Notes: generated by a model from the letters alone, not told the origin. DNA of 64,000 bases from RGIG3701 sp017403345 (GCA_017403345.1 JAFQOH010000026.1:11200-75199), one strand, 5' to 3'. Shown: positions 1-8,925, numbered from the stretch's first letter. Numbers and translations: made by a program.

Positions 1-1412
1 AAGCAGCCGCTGATCTCTTTTCGGACCGTGCCGTCTTCTTCCGTGATCGCGCGGCCGAGCCAGACGGTCGTTCCGATGAAGTTTTCCGGCACGAGCGCCT
101 CACATTTCGCAACGTCGAAACCGTCTTCTTCCAGCCAGCCGAGTCGGCCAAGCCAGGTCGTTTCAGAGGTTTCTTTCAGCAGAACGCCTTTTCCGGGAAC
201 TTCCTGGATCGCGGCGCTCGGCGGGGTGAGCATCGTGACGTCACGGTCCTGCGCGGCTTTCACGATCGCTTTCGACGCGGGGTGACGGGATCCTGACGCA
301 CAGCGGAGCGCTTCGACCATGAGGTCTTTTTCGTTCTCCGCATCCTTCAGGACCATTCCGGAAAGCTGAAGATGCCCGATCGTGACCGTTCCCGTTTTGT
401 CGAGGACCACCGTATCGATCCCGGAAAGCGCTTCGAGGAATCGAGTGTTTTTGATGAGGATCCCGAGTTTCGAGGCAGCCGCGAGCGCCGCGATCATGGC
501 AGCAGGTCCCGCCAGGACCAATGCTCCGGGGCATCCGACGACCAGAACTGCCATGGCTCGGTCAATGTCGCGCGTGAGGAAAAGGACGACGCCTGCGACG
601 GTCAGAATGATCGGAATGTAGTACGTTGCGTACTTTTCGATCAGCTTCATGACCGGCGTTTTGGCATTTTCCGCTTCCTTGAGCAGTTCCATCACGCGGC
701 CGATGGCGGTTTTTTCGCCCGTCTTGGTCACGCGGATCTTCAGAACGCCCGTCATGTTGATCGTGCCGGCAAAGACGTTCTTTCCGACGGAAACGTCTTC
801 CGGGAGCGACTCGCCGGTGATGGATGACTGGTCGATCGTTGAAATACCTTCCACGATCTCACCGTCTGCTGCGATGATGTCGCCTGGACGCACGAGGAGG
901 AGGTCGTTCACTTTCAGTTCGCTGGGATCGACTTCCCGCTGCGAACCGTCTTCGCCGATGAGCGTCGCGTTTCGCGCCTGGAGCGTCTTTAGACCGTCAA
1001 TGGCGGCCTGCGCCCCAAGGATGCTTCGCTCTTCGAGGAAATGTCCGAGGTTCATGATGATCGGGATGAGCGTCGCGACGACGAACTGCTGGTTCATCAT
1101 AGCCGCGAGCGTCGCGAGAGCCACGAGCTGCTCGGTCATCGCGTGCGCGTCCGCATCACGTGTGAAGATGCCGTAAATGGACGTCAGGAAGATCGGCGTC
1201 GCAACGATGAGCGAGGCGATGGCGATGATGAGGTTTCCTACCACTTCCATCTCGAAGATCTTCCACTCGACGAGCCCCACGATCAAAAGCCCGCCTGCGA
1301 GCATTGCCGAGCCGAGCTGGATCACGATCCGGATCCGTTCCCAGAGCGTCAGCGGAACTTCCAGGTCGTGGATCCGATTGGAAAGGGGATTTGCCAGATT
1401 TTGTGTACTCAT
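1..1412 (-). CDS. P1B-type heavy-metal-translocating ATPase (C-terminal part beyond window edge)
   Basis: Transmembrane P-type ATPase that would use ATP to move a metal cation across the inner membrane; the cargo cannot be told from the sequence. About 470 residues are in the window and the gene continues past position 1. It begins almost directly with membrane segments, so no N-terminal HMA metal-binding domain is present. Visible landmarks are the actuator TGE (T203-E205), the intramembrane metal site Cys-Pro-Gly (C294-P295-G296, where CPC or CPH is more usual) and the phosphorylation loop DKTGT (D338). The ATG overlaps the stop of the upstream SPFH gene by four bases (ATGA), so translation is probably coupled. 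It is the last visible gene of the SPFH cluster; this placement suggests, but does not prove, that the SPFH proteins serve this pump. Confidence 0.93.
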   Translation of the reverse strand, partial: MSTQNLANPLSNRIHDLEVPLTLWERIRIVIQLGSAMLAGGLLIVGLVEWKIFEMEVVGNLIIAIASLIVATPIFLTSIYGIFTRDADAHAMTEQLVALATLAAMMNQQFVVATLIPIIMNLGHFLEERSILGAQAAIDGLKTLQARNATLIGEDGSQREVDPSELKVNDLLLVRPGDIIAADGEIVEGISTIDQSSITGESLPEDVSVGKNVFAGTINMTGVLKIRVTKTGEKTAIGRVMELLKEAENAKTPVMKLIEKYATYYIPIILTVAGVVLFLTRDIDRAMAVLVVGCPGALVLAGPAAMIAALAAASKLGILIKNTRFLEALSGIDTVVLDKTGTVTIGHLQLSGMVLKDAENEKDLMVEALRCASGSRHPASKAIVKAAQDRDVTMLTPPSAAIQEVPGKGVLLKETSETTWLGRLGWLEEDGFDVAKCEALVPENFIGTTVWLGRAITEEDGTVRKEISGC

Positions 1413-2476
1413 TCTTCGCCCTCCTCTTCATCCTGAAGCACCACACGGGAATTCGCAGGCACGAATTTCAACTCGCCAACATTCGTCCAGACGCTTTCCA
1501 TCGTATTCAGATACTCGCGCTGCCAGACATAGTCGGGCGCATCGATGAATTCACGCAGTCTCGGAAGGTACTCAAGCACATCCTTACGCGTGTTGGCGAG
1601 GACCTGCTGGCGGTAGATCTCCGCATTGTTCCGGAGCTGGATCGCCTGCGTTTCCGCTTCCGTTCGCAAACTGTTCGCCTGCTTCATCGCTTCATCCAGT
1701 GCGACCTGGACCGCGATGTCTGCCGTTTGTTTGTTTTCAAAATCAGCCTTTACGTGACGGAGGTGATGTACATCTACAAAATCCACGTTACTGATCCGAA
1801 TGGCGCTCTTCCCTGTTTCCGGATTCCCGGTCCGGTCAAGCCGGCTCTGGAGGTTTTTCGCGACGACCTCGTCAAGCGTTTCTTTTCGCATTTCCGTTAC
1901 GGTCTGTTCTTTACCGTCTACGACCGTCGTGACCGTCACGGAGACCTCTCGGTTCATGTGCTGAACTTCTTCGAATTTCCACGATGCGATGCACTCCGTC
2001 AGCGACGCAACGGTCATAGCGTCGATCATGTCTTTCGGGTCGATCATATTGAACTCATACTCGACCGGGTCCGAAATATAGTACTTCACGACGACCTTGA
2101 CCTGAATGACGTCGTTTTCTGCCGTCAGACAGTATCCTTCGATCGTCGGATCGATCTCGTCGTTCCACTCTTTATCGTCAAGGGCGGCCCAAACATTCGT
2201 CACTTCGATCTGCTGTTCCTGCTTGTCCGGAAGAAGGATGAGCTGGTCGATCGGATACGGAAACGCAAGAACGAACCCCGGCTCGCGGATCTCCTGACCG
2301 GGACCGACCGGAACGAGTTTTCCAAAGCGCGTCAGGATACCGATATGCGTCGGCTGGACTTTCGCAAGTCCCGAGACCAGAAAGAGGATCACGAGGACGA
2401 GCACCATCCAGCGAAAGACTTTCATCCCGGATTCGATTCCCTGGAAGAGGACTTTTCCTGGTTTTTTCTGTGCCAT
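1409..2476 (-). CDS. SPFH/band-7 membrane protein (HflC-like), third of three
   Basis: A 355-residue protein with one membrane segment (about residues 20-40) followed by an SPFH domain (about 40-260) and a helical, Ala/Glu/Gln-rich coiled-coil stretch (about 245-310) typical of HflK/HflC and stomatin relatives. Such proteins oligomerise into membrane cages or microdomains around client membrane proteins. The PYPID motif near residues 85-90 is shared in spirit with the neighbouring SPFH proteins (PWPID, PYPFG). It has an acidic tail ending EEEGEE, and its stop overlaps the start of the P-type ATPase. The ribosome-binding site is weak (GGAA), fitting coupling to the upstream gene 70 bases away. 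It is probably a structural or assembly factor, not a protease: no peptidase motif is visible. Confidence 0.88.
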   Translation of the reverse strand: MAQKKPGKVLFQGIESGMKVFRWMVLVLVILFLVSGLAKVQPTHIGILTRFGKLVPVGPGQEIREPGFVLAFPYPIDQLILLPDKQEQQIEVTNVWAALDDKEWNDEIDPTIEGYCLTAENDVIQVKVVVKYYISDPVEYEFNMIDPKDMIDAMTVASLTECIASWKFEEVQHMNREVSVTVTTVVDGKEQTVTEMRKETLDEVVAKNLQSRLDRTGNPETGKSAIRISNVDFVDVHHLRHVKADFENKQTADIAVQVALDEAMKQANSLRTEAETQAIQLRNNAEIYRQQVLANTRKDVLEYLPRLREFIDAPDYVWQREYLNTMESVWTNVGELKFVPANSRVVLQDEEEGEE

Positions 2477-2546
2477 GATTATATTTCCAATTTGGATCTC
2501 AATTTAAATTTTCAGTCATGCCGTCCCCCAAAAGACGGCCCGGAGC

Positions 2547-3725
2547 TCAGTTGCCCGATACCGTCGGAATGGCGCTATCCTGTGCCGGAGCCTGTGCCGG
2601 AATCTGTGCCGGAGCCTGTGCCGGAATCTGTGCCGGAACTGCGTTTTCAGCCGGAGTTACCGGAGCCGGAGTTACTGCAGCCGGAGCGTTCGGCTCTGTT
2701 TCCTGGCGAAGCAGATTCTCGACCGCCTGGATATTTTCCTGCGTCGCCGTCGTGGTTTTCGTCCATTGCGGCATCTCAAAGAGCGGGCGGAAGACGTTGT
2801 TGTCGTGTTTGAGGACCAGTGTCGTTCGCGCACCGACCGTTTTCCGGATCGTGCTCATCGTTTTCCAGAATTCATAGAATTCCGGTTCCAGTTCATGCAC
2901 GCGGGCCGTGATCATCATTGCTTCATTATCCGCCTGCTGCGTGATCTTTGCAGCATCTTCGATCCCTTTGGAAATGATACGCTGAGCATCGACTTCCGCC
3001 CGTTTTCTGATCTCTTCAACGTCTCGAGCCCCTTTATCTGCGATATTCTGCGCGGCGCTTGCTCGGTTTTCACGCATTTTCGCAATGATGTCCTTCATGT
3101 TCGTTTCCGGGAGTGAAATGCGCTTGATCCCGATCTGGAGGACTTCGATCCCGGAATCCTTCTCTTTCAGCACTTCATTGACTGCTGTGCAGATACGCTG
3201 TTCGATCTCCGCGATCTTCACTTCGGAACCGTTTACCGAAATGAGTGCGGACATCGGATACGCGCCGAGTACCGGGTTTTTCATTCCGATGACGGAGGAT
3301 TCCAGGTTTTTCTCTGCCGCTTCCACGTCTCCGCCGAACGCACGGATGAATTTCAGCGCGTCGCAGACTCTCCACGTCATGTAGGTCTTGACCATGACCG
3401 TTTTGTCGTCCTGCGTCTGATTGGCAACGAGCGGTGTCTCGTAGATCCGCTTGCGCATATCGACGATCCGCGTCTGATCGATCGGCCACGGCAGTTTGAA
3501 ATGCAGTCCCGGTTCGGTCGTGACGGGTTCCATTGGTCTGTCGAACCGCGTGACGACCGCGTTTTCGTATTCGGAGACCTGATAGCTCATTCCGTATCCC
3601 AGAACGATCGTGATGATGAGCAGAGAAAGGAAAATACGGAAAATGTACGTCTTCATCGAAAGTTTATTTTCCGGATCATGATGGTGGCAGTGGCAGCCGT
3701 GACCGTGATGGTGATGATGCGACAT
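2547..3725 (-). CDS. SPFH/band-7 membrane protein with His/Cys-rich N terminus, second of three
   Basis: A 392-residue HflK/HflC-like protein. I chose the ATG at 3725, not the in-frame ATG at 3737, because GGAG lies six bases upstream of it. The first 20 residues hold about ten histidines and two cysteines (MSHHHHHGHGCHCHHH), a plausible metal-binding tag on the cytoplasmic side before the single membrane segment (about 25-47). An SPFH domain follows, then a helical region with Glu/Ala/Lys repeats, and a low-complexity tail of Pro-Ala-Gln repeats encoded by 24-base DNA repeats at 2581-2640. The gene lies 61 bases after the large SPFH gene and 70 bases before the next. The metal-binding tag and the downstream metal ATPase point to a shared metal-handling role (inference). 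Confidence 0.87.
   Translation of the reverse strand: MSHHHHHGHGCHCHHHDPENKLSMKTYIFRIFLSLLIITIVLGYGMSYQVSEYENAVVTRFDRPMEPVTTEPGLHFKLPWPIDQTRIVDMRKRIYETPLVANQTQDDKTVMVKTYMTWRVCDALKFIRAFGGDVEAAEKNLESSVIGMKNPVLGAYPMSALISVNGSEVKIAEIEQRICTAVNEVLKEKDSGIEVLQIGIKRISLPETNMKDIIAKMRENRASAAQNIADKGARDVEEIRKRAEVDAQRIISKGIEDAAKITQQADNEAMMITARVHELEPEFYEFWKTMSTIRKTVGARTTLVLKHDNNVFRPLFEMPQWTKTTTATQENIQAVENLLRQETEPNAPAAVTPAPVTPAENAVPAQIPAQAPAQIPAQAPAQDSAIPTVSGN
2581..2640. repeat. 24-base tandem repeat inside SPFH gene tail
   Basis: Alternating 12-base units (TGTGCCGGAGCC and TGTGCCGGAATC) repeat about 2.5 times as a 24-base period. On the minus strand this encodes the Ala-Pro-Ala-Gln-Ile-Pro tail of the second SPFH protein. 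The phase is a multiple of three, so copy-number change would lengthen or shorten the tail without a frameshift. Confidence 0.85.
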
Positions 3726-3786
3726 GAAAAACTCCATTTATTTTAAATTTGACTTGATCTGTTTCGTAAATGCGTGAAAAAGTGCG

Positions 3787-5661
3787 TTATTTCGCGTTAC
3801 TCAGGATCGCACGGGACATTCCGCCGCCGTCTGACCGTTTTTGGGTGTCGAAAAAGACGTCGAGCGACTCATCGATCAGCACCAGACGCCGATCCTTAAG
3901 GACTGCCTCTGTATTATTGAGCCAGAACTGGTATCGGTAGCACTCTGGGTGTAAACGGTACGTCTCGTAGGCTTGAAGCACGCCGGCAGTCTCGTTTTGG
4001 GCATTCTGTTTTTTCTGGACCCCATCGATCTCAGCCTGAGCCACGAGCCCTGTAGCCTGAACTTCCGCTCTGTACTGAAGGCATTTGCTCTCTTCACGCG
4101 CGGCATGCAGATTACTTTCCTGCCGGATCTCTTCCGAAAGGACTTCCAGATAGTTTTTCGCAGCTCCGACCGGCGGATGGATATTCAAAAGCGACACTTC
4201 CAGGACCTGAATACCGATCTCTTCTTCATCCAGGTGTTTCTGAAGACGTTCGGAAAGTTCGTTCGCGAACGCTGCACGATCCACGCTCATGACGTACTCC
4301 ATCGTGCGTCCCATCGTTGTGTCGACCAGTGCGCGGTGCGCGAATTCCGAGACCGCTTTTTCCGGATTCTGGCATTTTTCCACGTAATTGAAGAAACCGG
4401 CCTGATCTTCCTTGATCTTGTACTGGACCATCGCGTTCACGACGATCAGCTCGTTCTGATTGAGGGGGATCTCGAACTCGGTCCCATGCTCTTTCGTCCA
4501 AATGTAGGAATACTCCGAGGATGTTTTTTTCTCGAATCCTACTGGAAGCATGGAGATCTTCTTCACCGGGTACGTCATGACGGTCCCGAACGGATACGGC
4601 AGTTTCAGATGGATGCCCGGTCCGATGATCTCGTGGTGGATCTTGCCGAAATCTTTCCGGACTCCGAACTCGCCCAGTCCCACAACGTAAAGGCAGGAAA
4701 GCGCCCACGCCATGAAAAAGACCATCACGAGCGACGGGACCATCGCACGTGCAACGAATCGGATCGACCAGGACGAACGGAAGCTCACGCCCCATTTCTG
4801 TTCCATCGTGAAGAAGAAACTCTTGATCGGATTCCCGCGCACGAAGACCATGTAGCGCAGAAAGACGACCGTCGGAGATCTGAACGACTCCTGCGACGCC
4901 TTCGTCGTCATCCAGCCGGAAAAAAGACGGCAGAGCTGCTCAAGGGAAACTAGAAGGATCCAAGCAAGGAAAAAAAGCGTCAGTGCCCATTCCGGCCAGC
5001 TTACGATCTGGCGCGCAAGCATGACCGCCGCAAAACCAGCCATCGACCAGCACGCTTCCCACGCTGCCTGCATCATCGATTCCGCTTCCGGAAGATCGGA
5101 ACTCTGCGTTTCCGTATCGTGCGCGATCGCATCGTAGGAACGTGCAAGCATCAGCCACACGATACTGCACGTCATGACCAAGATCGAGATCAGGATCGTG
5201 TGCTCCATCGGCACGAGAAGTATCTGCTCAAGCGGAAAGGCCCACTTCACCAGTGCGTAAAGCGCAAAGCTGGCAAACGCGACTGTCGGAAGGATGCCGA
5301 TCAGCAGAAAATGGATCACTTTCGACTGATCGTACTCGATCTCATAGGGATTCTCTACGTTCGTCCCCCATTCCGGACGCCGCCACCCTTTCACTTCCGC
5401 GAGTTTCGCTCGCATCTTTCCGGCATGAAGGACCAGAAAAGACGTGATCGCCACGAGAGAAAGCTCGATCCCCAGCACGGTCATCAGAAGGGAACCCGAG
5501 CCATAGACTTGCAGGCCGTAAATGAACATCGCGAGTGCCGAAACCACCGCAAAACCCGCCGTCGCCATCACCAGACCGCGCCAGCCCCCTCGTGCCGGCG
5601 TCCCGGATGGACCGGAGGAGGCGGGATGATTCCCCAAGTTTTCGTATTCAAATCTGCTCAT
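3787..5661 (-). CDS. Polytopic SPFH/band-7 protein (HflK-like), first of three
   Basis: A 624-residue protein that fuses a polytopic N-terminal half to an SPFH domain. Hydrophobic stretches near residues 28-53, 57-80, 115-140, 152-174, 201-220, 225-243 and 305-328 suggest seven membrane segments. The SPFH domain follows the last one (about 329-560) and contains the PYPFG turn and a Glu/Ala-rich helical segment before a short C-terminal cap. Ordinary HflK/HflC/stomatin proteins have one membrane segment or hairpin, so this architecture is unusual. It is the first gene of the cluster, preceded by a good promoter at 5810-5837 and a GAGGG ribosome-binding site. It probably forms a mixed complex with the two downstream SPFH proteins (inference). 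Confidence 0.86.
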   Translation of the reverse strand: MSRFEYENLGNHPASSGPSGTPARGGWRGLVMATAGFAVVSALAMFIYGLQVYGSGSLLMTVLGIELSLVAITSFLVLHAGKMRAKLAEVKGWRRPEWGTNVENPYEIEYDQSKVIHFLLIGILPTVAFASFALYALVKWAFPLEQILLVPMEHTILISILVMTCSIVWLMLARSYDAIAHDTETQSSDLPEAESMMQAAWEACWSMAGFAAVMLARQIVSWPEWALTLFFLAWILLVSLEQLCRLFSGWMTTKASQESFRSPTVVFLRYMVFVRGNPIKSFFFTMEQKWGVSFRSSWSIRFVARAMVPSLVMVFFMAWALSCLYVVGLGEFGVRKDFGKIHHEIIGPGIHLKLPYPFGTVMTYPVKKISMLPVGFEKKTSSEYSYIWTKEHGTEFEIPLNQNELIVVNAMVQYKIKEDQAGFFNYVEKCQNPEKAVSEFAHRALVDTTMGRTMEYVMSVDRAAFANELSERLQKHLDEEEIGIQVLEVSLLNIHPPVGAAKNYLEVLSEEIRQESNLHAAREESKCLQYRAEVQATGLVAQAEIDGVQKKQNAQNETAGVLQAYETYRLHPECYRYQFWLNNTEAVLKDRRLVLIDESLDVFFDTQKRSDGGGMSRAILSNAK

Positions 5662-6148
5662 ATTTTATTTCCCTCTTTTCTTCGGGCTTTTTAATTGCAG
5701 GGGGGCGAAACGAAAAACATACGGATGAAAAAACTTGCGTTGTCTACATGTTCCGTATTTTTTGTATTTTCGCCATTCTGCAAATTTTTTGCTATTGCCA
5801 TTCACACCTATTATACCATAAATCTATTTATTTGCAATACTCTGCCCATTTTTCCTATTTCATTTCGGAAATATTTTGGGCGGCGACTCCGCAGAATCCT
5901 CAAAACCGTACCTTTTCTTGCGGAAAGTAAAAAAAATACGCAAGATAAGACCTTTTTGTTTTGCCTAAAACGAGAAAAACATCAAAAAGTTCTCAAAGAG
6001 TGCCGTAGCGTGCCGTAGTGTGCCGCAGTGTCGGCTCTTTTGCCGAAAAACGGAACGATCGAAAGTGCGAAAAGACGCAAAGATCGAAAAAATTTCGTCT
6101 TCTCCGCGTCTTTTTGAGAGTTTCGTGCTGAACTTTTCTGGATCTTTC
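5662..6148. other. Gene-free region between GntP permease and SPFH operon
   Basis: 487 bases without a credible gene. It holds the SPFH operon promoter (5810-5837), AT-rich sequence, and a short run of 10-base repeats (TGCCGTAGCG, TGCCGTAGTG, TGCCGCAGTG) at 6002-6031. The repeats lie about 120 bases beyond the stop of the permease gene. Short open frames here lack ribosome-binding sites and family resemblance. Confidence 0.6.
5810..5837 (-). promoter_or_regulatory. Sigma-70-like promoter of the SPFH/ATPase operon
   Basis: Read on the minus strand: -35 TTGCAA (5832-5837), 16-base spacer, -10 TATAAT (5810-5815) preceded by TGG, i.e. an extended -10. The predicted start is about 140 bases upstream of the first SPFH gene. 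Confidence 0.7.
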
Positions 6149-7456
6149 CTAATTCGTTCCCCATCCGTTTGCCCAAAGGGAGACGAGCGCCAGAACGAAA
6201 CCGACGGCGGTCTCGTAGGGGATGAGTTTCAGGCGTTCTCCGATCGGCATTTGCGCGGCTCCGGCAGTTGCGTGAAAAAAGGAACCGTGGGGGAGGTGAT
6301 CCAGGACCGTTGCGCCGGCGTTGATCATCGCAGCCCCGGCAACCGCGGAGATGCCGGCAGCCATGATGATTTCCGAGAACGACATGGAGGCGATCGTTGC
6401 ACCGGCGGTCGTGCTGGCAGACGCAGCCGACATTAGGGCGCCGGAAAGAGGAGCGAGCGTCACTTCAGGCAGATCCGTCCACGTGAGAAAATCGAGGACC
6501 ATGTCTTTCAGTGTCGAATTTTTGATGATTCCTGCCAGCGTTCCCGTTCCGACGAGCAGGATCGCGACGCCCGACATTTTCGAGATGCCGTACTGGAGCG
6601 ATTCACGGAAACGGTGCAGCTGTCCCGTTGTCAGGATGCAGACGACACCGCCGGCAGGAAGTGCAATGAGCGGATCTACCGAGATGCCGGCAAGAGGCCG
6701 AAGCGCGAGAAGCCCCAGCGCAGTCAGCGGTCCAAGCAGTGCGCTCACGATGTTGGGGAGGGCTGCGTTTTGGGAAACTTTAGCGGTTTCTTTCAGCGAT
6801 TTGGTCTCTAGCGATTCGGTCTCTAGCGATTCGGTCCCCAGCCCCTTCACATTCCGGCGATATTTGCGTTCCAGGATCCATGCAAGAAAGAACGAGGCGC
6901 CGATCCCGGCGAGAGCCGGCAGCCAGTTCGCGGCCATGACGGATGAAAGTTCTGCATGAAACTGTTCCGCCGCCGAGATCGTATTTGGATTTGGCGACAC
7001 GACATTTCCGGCCTTTCCGCCTCCGATCATCGCCAGAAGGACGGCACTTTGCGAGAGTTCCGCTCTTTTGGCAGCCGCAAGAGCGATCGGAGCGGCAGTG
7101 ATGACCGCCACATCAATGAAGACTCCAGCCATCGCCAGAAAGAAAAGCGCAAGAACGAGCGATAAAAGCACGTTCCTTTCCCCAAGTCCGCGAATGATGG
7201 AATCCGCGATCTTCTCCGCAGAACCGGTCTTTACGAGTGCTCCGGCAAGGACTCCTGCTGCGAGGATGCGAACGATCGCAGGCGCCATATCCCGCACGCC
7301 CTCGAGCATCCAGTTCACCGTCTGCGTCAGCTCTGCTCCGCCGAGAATTCCCGCGAGAAGAGCCGAAAACATCAGGCTGTATGCAGGGTCAAATTTCCGC
7401 AGGATCAAAACGATCCCGACTGACAGACCGACTAAAGCACTGATTCCGCTGCACAT
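6149..7456 (-). CDS. GntP-family permease
   Basis: A 435-residue integral membrane protein with about a dozen hydrophobic segments. It belongs to the gluconate:proton symporter (GntP) family, recognised from the overall fold pattern and the conserved loop GGGKAGNVVSPNPNTIS near residues 145-160. Family members import gluconate or related sugar acids such as D-glycerate; the substrate cannot be set here. AGAGG six bases before the ATG supports the start. A loop near residues 205-222 contains a Thr-Glu-Ser-Leu repeat encoded by 15-base DNA repeats (6796-6840). It stands alone, with no sugar-acid kinase or dehydrogenase next to it. Confidence 0.85.
   Translation of the reverse strand: MCSGISALVGLSVGIVLILRKFDPAYSLMFSALLAGILGGAELTQTVNWMLEGVRDMAPAIVRILAAGVLAGALVKTGSAEKIADSIIRGLGERNVLLSLVLALFFLAMAGVFIDVAVITAAPIALAAAKRAELSQSAVLLAMIGGGKAGNVVSPNPNTISAAEQFHAELSSVMAANWLPALAGIGASFFLAWILERKYRRNVKGLGTESLETESLETKSLKETAKVSQNAALPNIVSALLGPLTALGLLALRPLAGISVDPLIALPAGGVVCILTTGQLHRFRESLQYGISKMSGVAILLVGTGTLAGIIKNSTLKDMVLDFLTWTDLPEVTLAPLSGALMSAASASTTAGATIASMSFSEIIMAAGISAVAGAAMINAGATVLDHLPHGSFFHATAGAAQMPIGERLKLIPYETAVGFVLALVSLWANGWGTN
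6796..6840. repeat. 15-base tandem repeat in permease gene
   Basis: The unit AGCGATTCGGTCTCT occurs about three times with small changes. It encodes a TESLE-type repeat in a cytoplasmic or periplasmic loop of the GntP permease, and it keeps the frame. Confidence 0.75.
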
Positions 7457-7723
7457 GAAAAACCTCTAAAATTCTAAAAGGGGAACATCCGGCTCTCTGG
7501 TACTCCTACATCATTTTATCTTGCCGCCGAGAAAAAGTCAAATCCCCGAGTCCGAAAAAAAGCGGAACAGCCGCCGTTTTTTACGCTTTGTGTCTCTTCT
7601 GCGTTCTCAGCGGTAAGAGCGGAGCCAGGATCGGTACACACTTTCCGGAAGAGCCTTTTTTCTTCTTTTTCTTCTTCTTTTACCTTCTTGCATCTAGAAG
7701 GTCGGGGAGTGAAAAAATTTAGT

Positions 7724-8587
7724 TCATTCGGCAGCTCCCTCCGAGAGAGATGGACTAAATTTGAAATACGTATGGATCGCGTAACCTTTTTTTTCAGGCA
7801 GTTGAGAACCTTTGCCGCAGAATAGATCGCAGCACCAGGAGATCAATGCCATGCCGCGGTAAGCAATGCCCGGACAAATACGGATCAGTAATTTGATTCC
7901 GTGCCGTACAGCACCGATCCGCCATAATTTCTGAAAACGCAGGTACTGATAAGACGGTCCGACCTCGCAGCCGGTATACTGGGCGTCTGCAAAAATTTCC
8001 AATATCTCGTCTGACGTTCTGAAAATACTGAAGTAATGATCCGTCTCCGAAACGAACGATCCTGTATTTTTCACGATCGTACTGCGTTCGATGATAACAG
8101 CATCCGGAGCCAGGAAAGGACGTATTCTTTCTAAGATCTGGAGAATTTCTTCGCGGGACAGATACTGACAAACGCTGGAAAAATAGACCACATCAAAAAC
8201 ATCGCCCGGTTCCGGCATATGATCCAGCACCGACGCATTGATAAATTCGACATTCTGGATCCCTGCGTTTTTACAGTCCTGAATGCCGGTCTCCAATTGA
8301 ACTTTGCTGAAGTCCACAGCCGTTATTTTGGAAGCGATAGAAGCTAAAGAGATCGCAAAACGGCCTGCCCCGCACCCTAACTCAAGAATTCGCAAAGGAC
8401 GTTTCCTCGGAAGTAATTTTTTCACTTTTCTTAATTCCCAATAGTGACGATACGGGATCTCCAGAACATCTCCCGTTCCGATCGGACGCACCCCTAAATA
8501 CCGGGCTTTGTCTTCCGGCGAATCACTTCCATAATCGCGATCTTGAAGAAAATCTTCATAGTACTGAAATGTTTTTAAATGAGTCAT
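7724..8587 (-). CDS. Class I SAM-dependent methyltransferase
   Basis: A 287-residue methyltransferase. Motif I (LELGCGAGRFAISLA, about residues 68-82) binds S-adenosylmethionine, the acidic end of strand 2 is AVDFS, and post-motif strands (VFDVVYFSSVCQYLS) match the Methyltransf_11/25 pattern. The C-terminal third is less typical and basic. AAAGGA eight bases before the ATG supports the start. It sits at the edge of the glycan region and is transcribed divergently from the glycerophosphotransferase-like gene, so the substrate may be a sugar or lipid-linked glycan (inference). The 267 bases downstream contain only a polypyrimidine tract (about 7655-7690). Confidence 0.86.
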   Translation of the reverse strand: MTHLKTFQYYEDFLQDRDYGSDSPEDKARYLGVRPIGTGDVLEIPYRHYWELRKVKKLLPRKRPLRILELGCGAGRFAISLASIASKITAVDFSKVQLETGIQDCKNAGIQNVEFINASVLDHMPEPGDVFDVVYFSSVCQYLSREEILQILERIRPFLAPDAVIIERSTIVKNTGSFVSETDHYFSIFRTSDEILEIFADAQYTGCEVGPSYQYLRFQKLWRIGAVRHGIKLLIRICPGIAYRGMALISWCCDLFCGKGSQLPEKKGYAIHTYFKFSPSLSEGAAE

Positions 8588-8793
8588 TCTTTTGATCCTT
8601 TATTCTAAGGTTTATTTGGCAGCACTCGCCGGGGAGCGTTGGCTTCAAACAGGATAAAAAATATCGTTACTGCCATTTTATATTAAATTCAGGAAATCTG
8701 CAAGTGCTCTTTCTGGATAATTTTAACAATTTGACGGATGATGGTGTACTTCGGCGGGGAAACTCGTTTCAAAATAAAATATTCAGGGGGTAC

Positions 8794-8821
8794 TTGAATT
8801 TTCTATGGATTGGGATAGAAT
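8794..8821 (+). promoter_or_regulatory. Promoter of glycan genes at 8926-12138
   Basis: -35 TTGAAT (8794-8799), 16-base spacer, -10 TAGAAT (8816-8821), about 105 bases before the first ATG. The surrounding gap (8588-8925, 338 bases) is AT-rich and shows no other gene. Confidence 0.6.
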
Positions 8822-8925
8822 GAAAATAGACCATTATCGACAGTCTGTGTGCTTTGGATTTTTAAGTACAGCACACAGCAGCTCAGACGGGAATCGACGC
8901 CCGGTTTAAAAATGGAAATTTCAGG

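Noticed and set aside
1304..2812. 502-codon open frame on the plus strand opposite two SPFH genes
   Set aside because: It mirrors conserved minus-strand genes, is rich in Arg/Asp/His as expected of an antisense frame, and has no ribosome-binding site or family resemblance.
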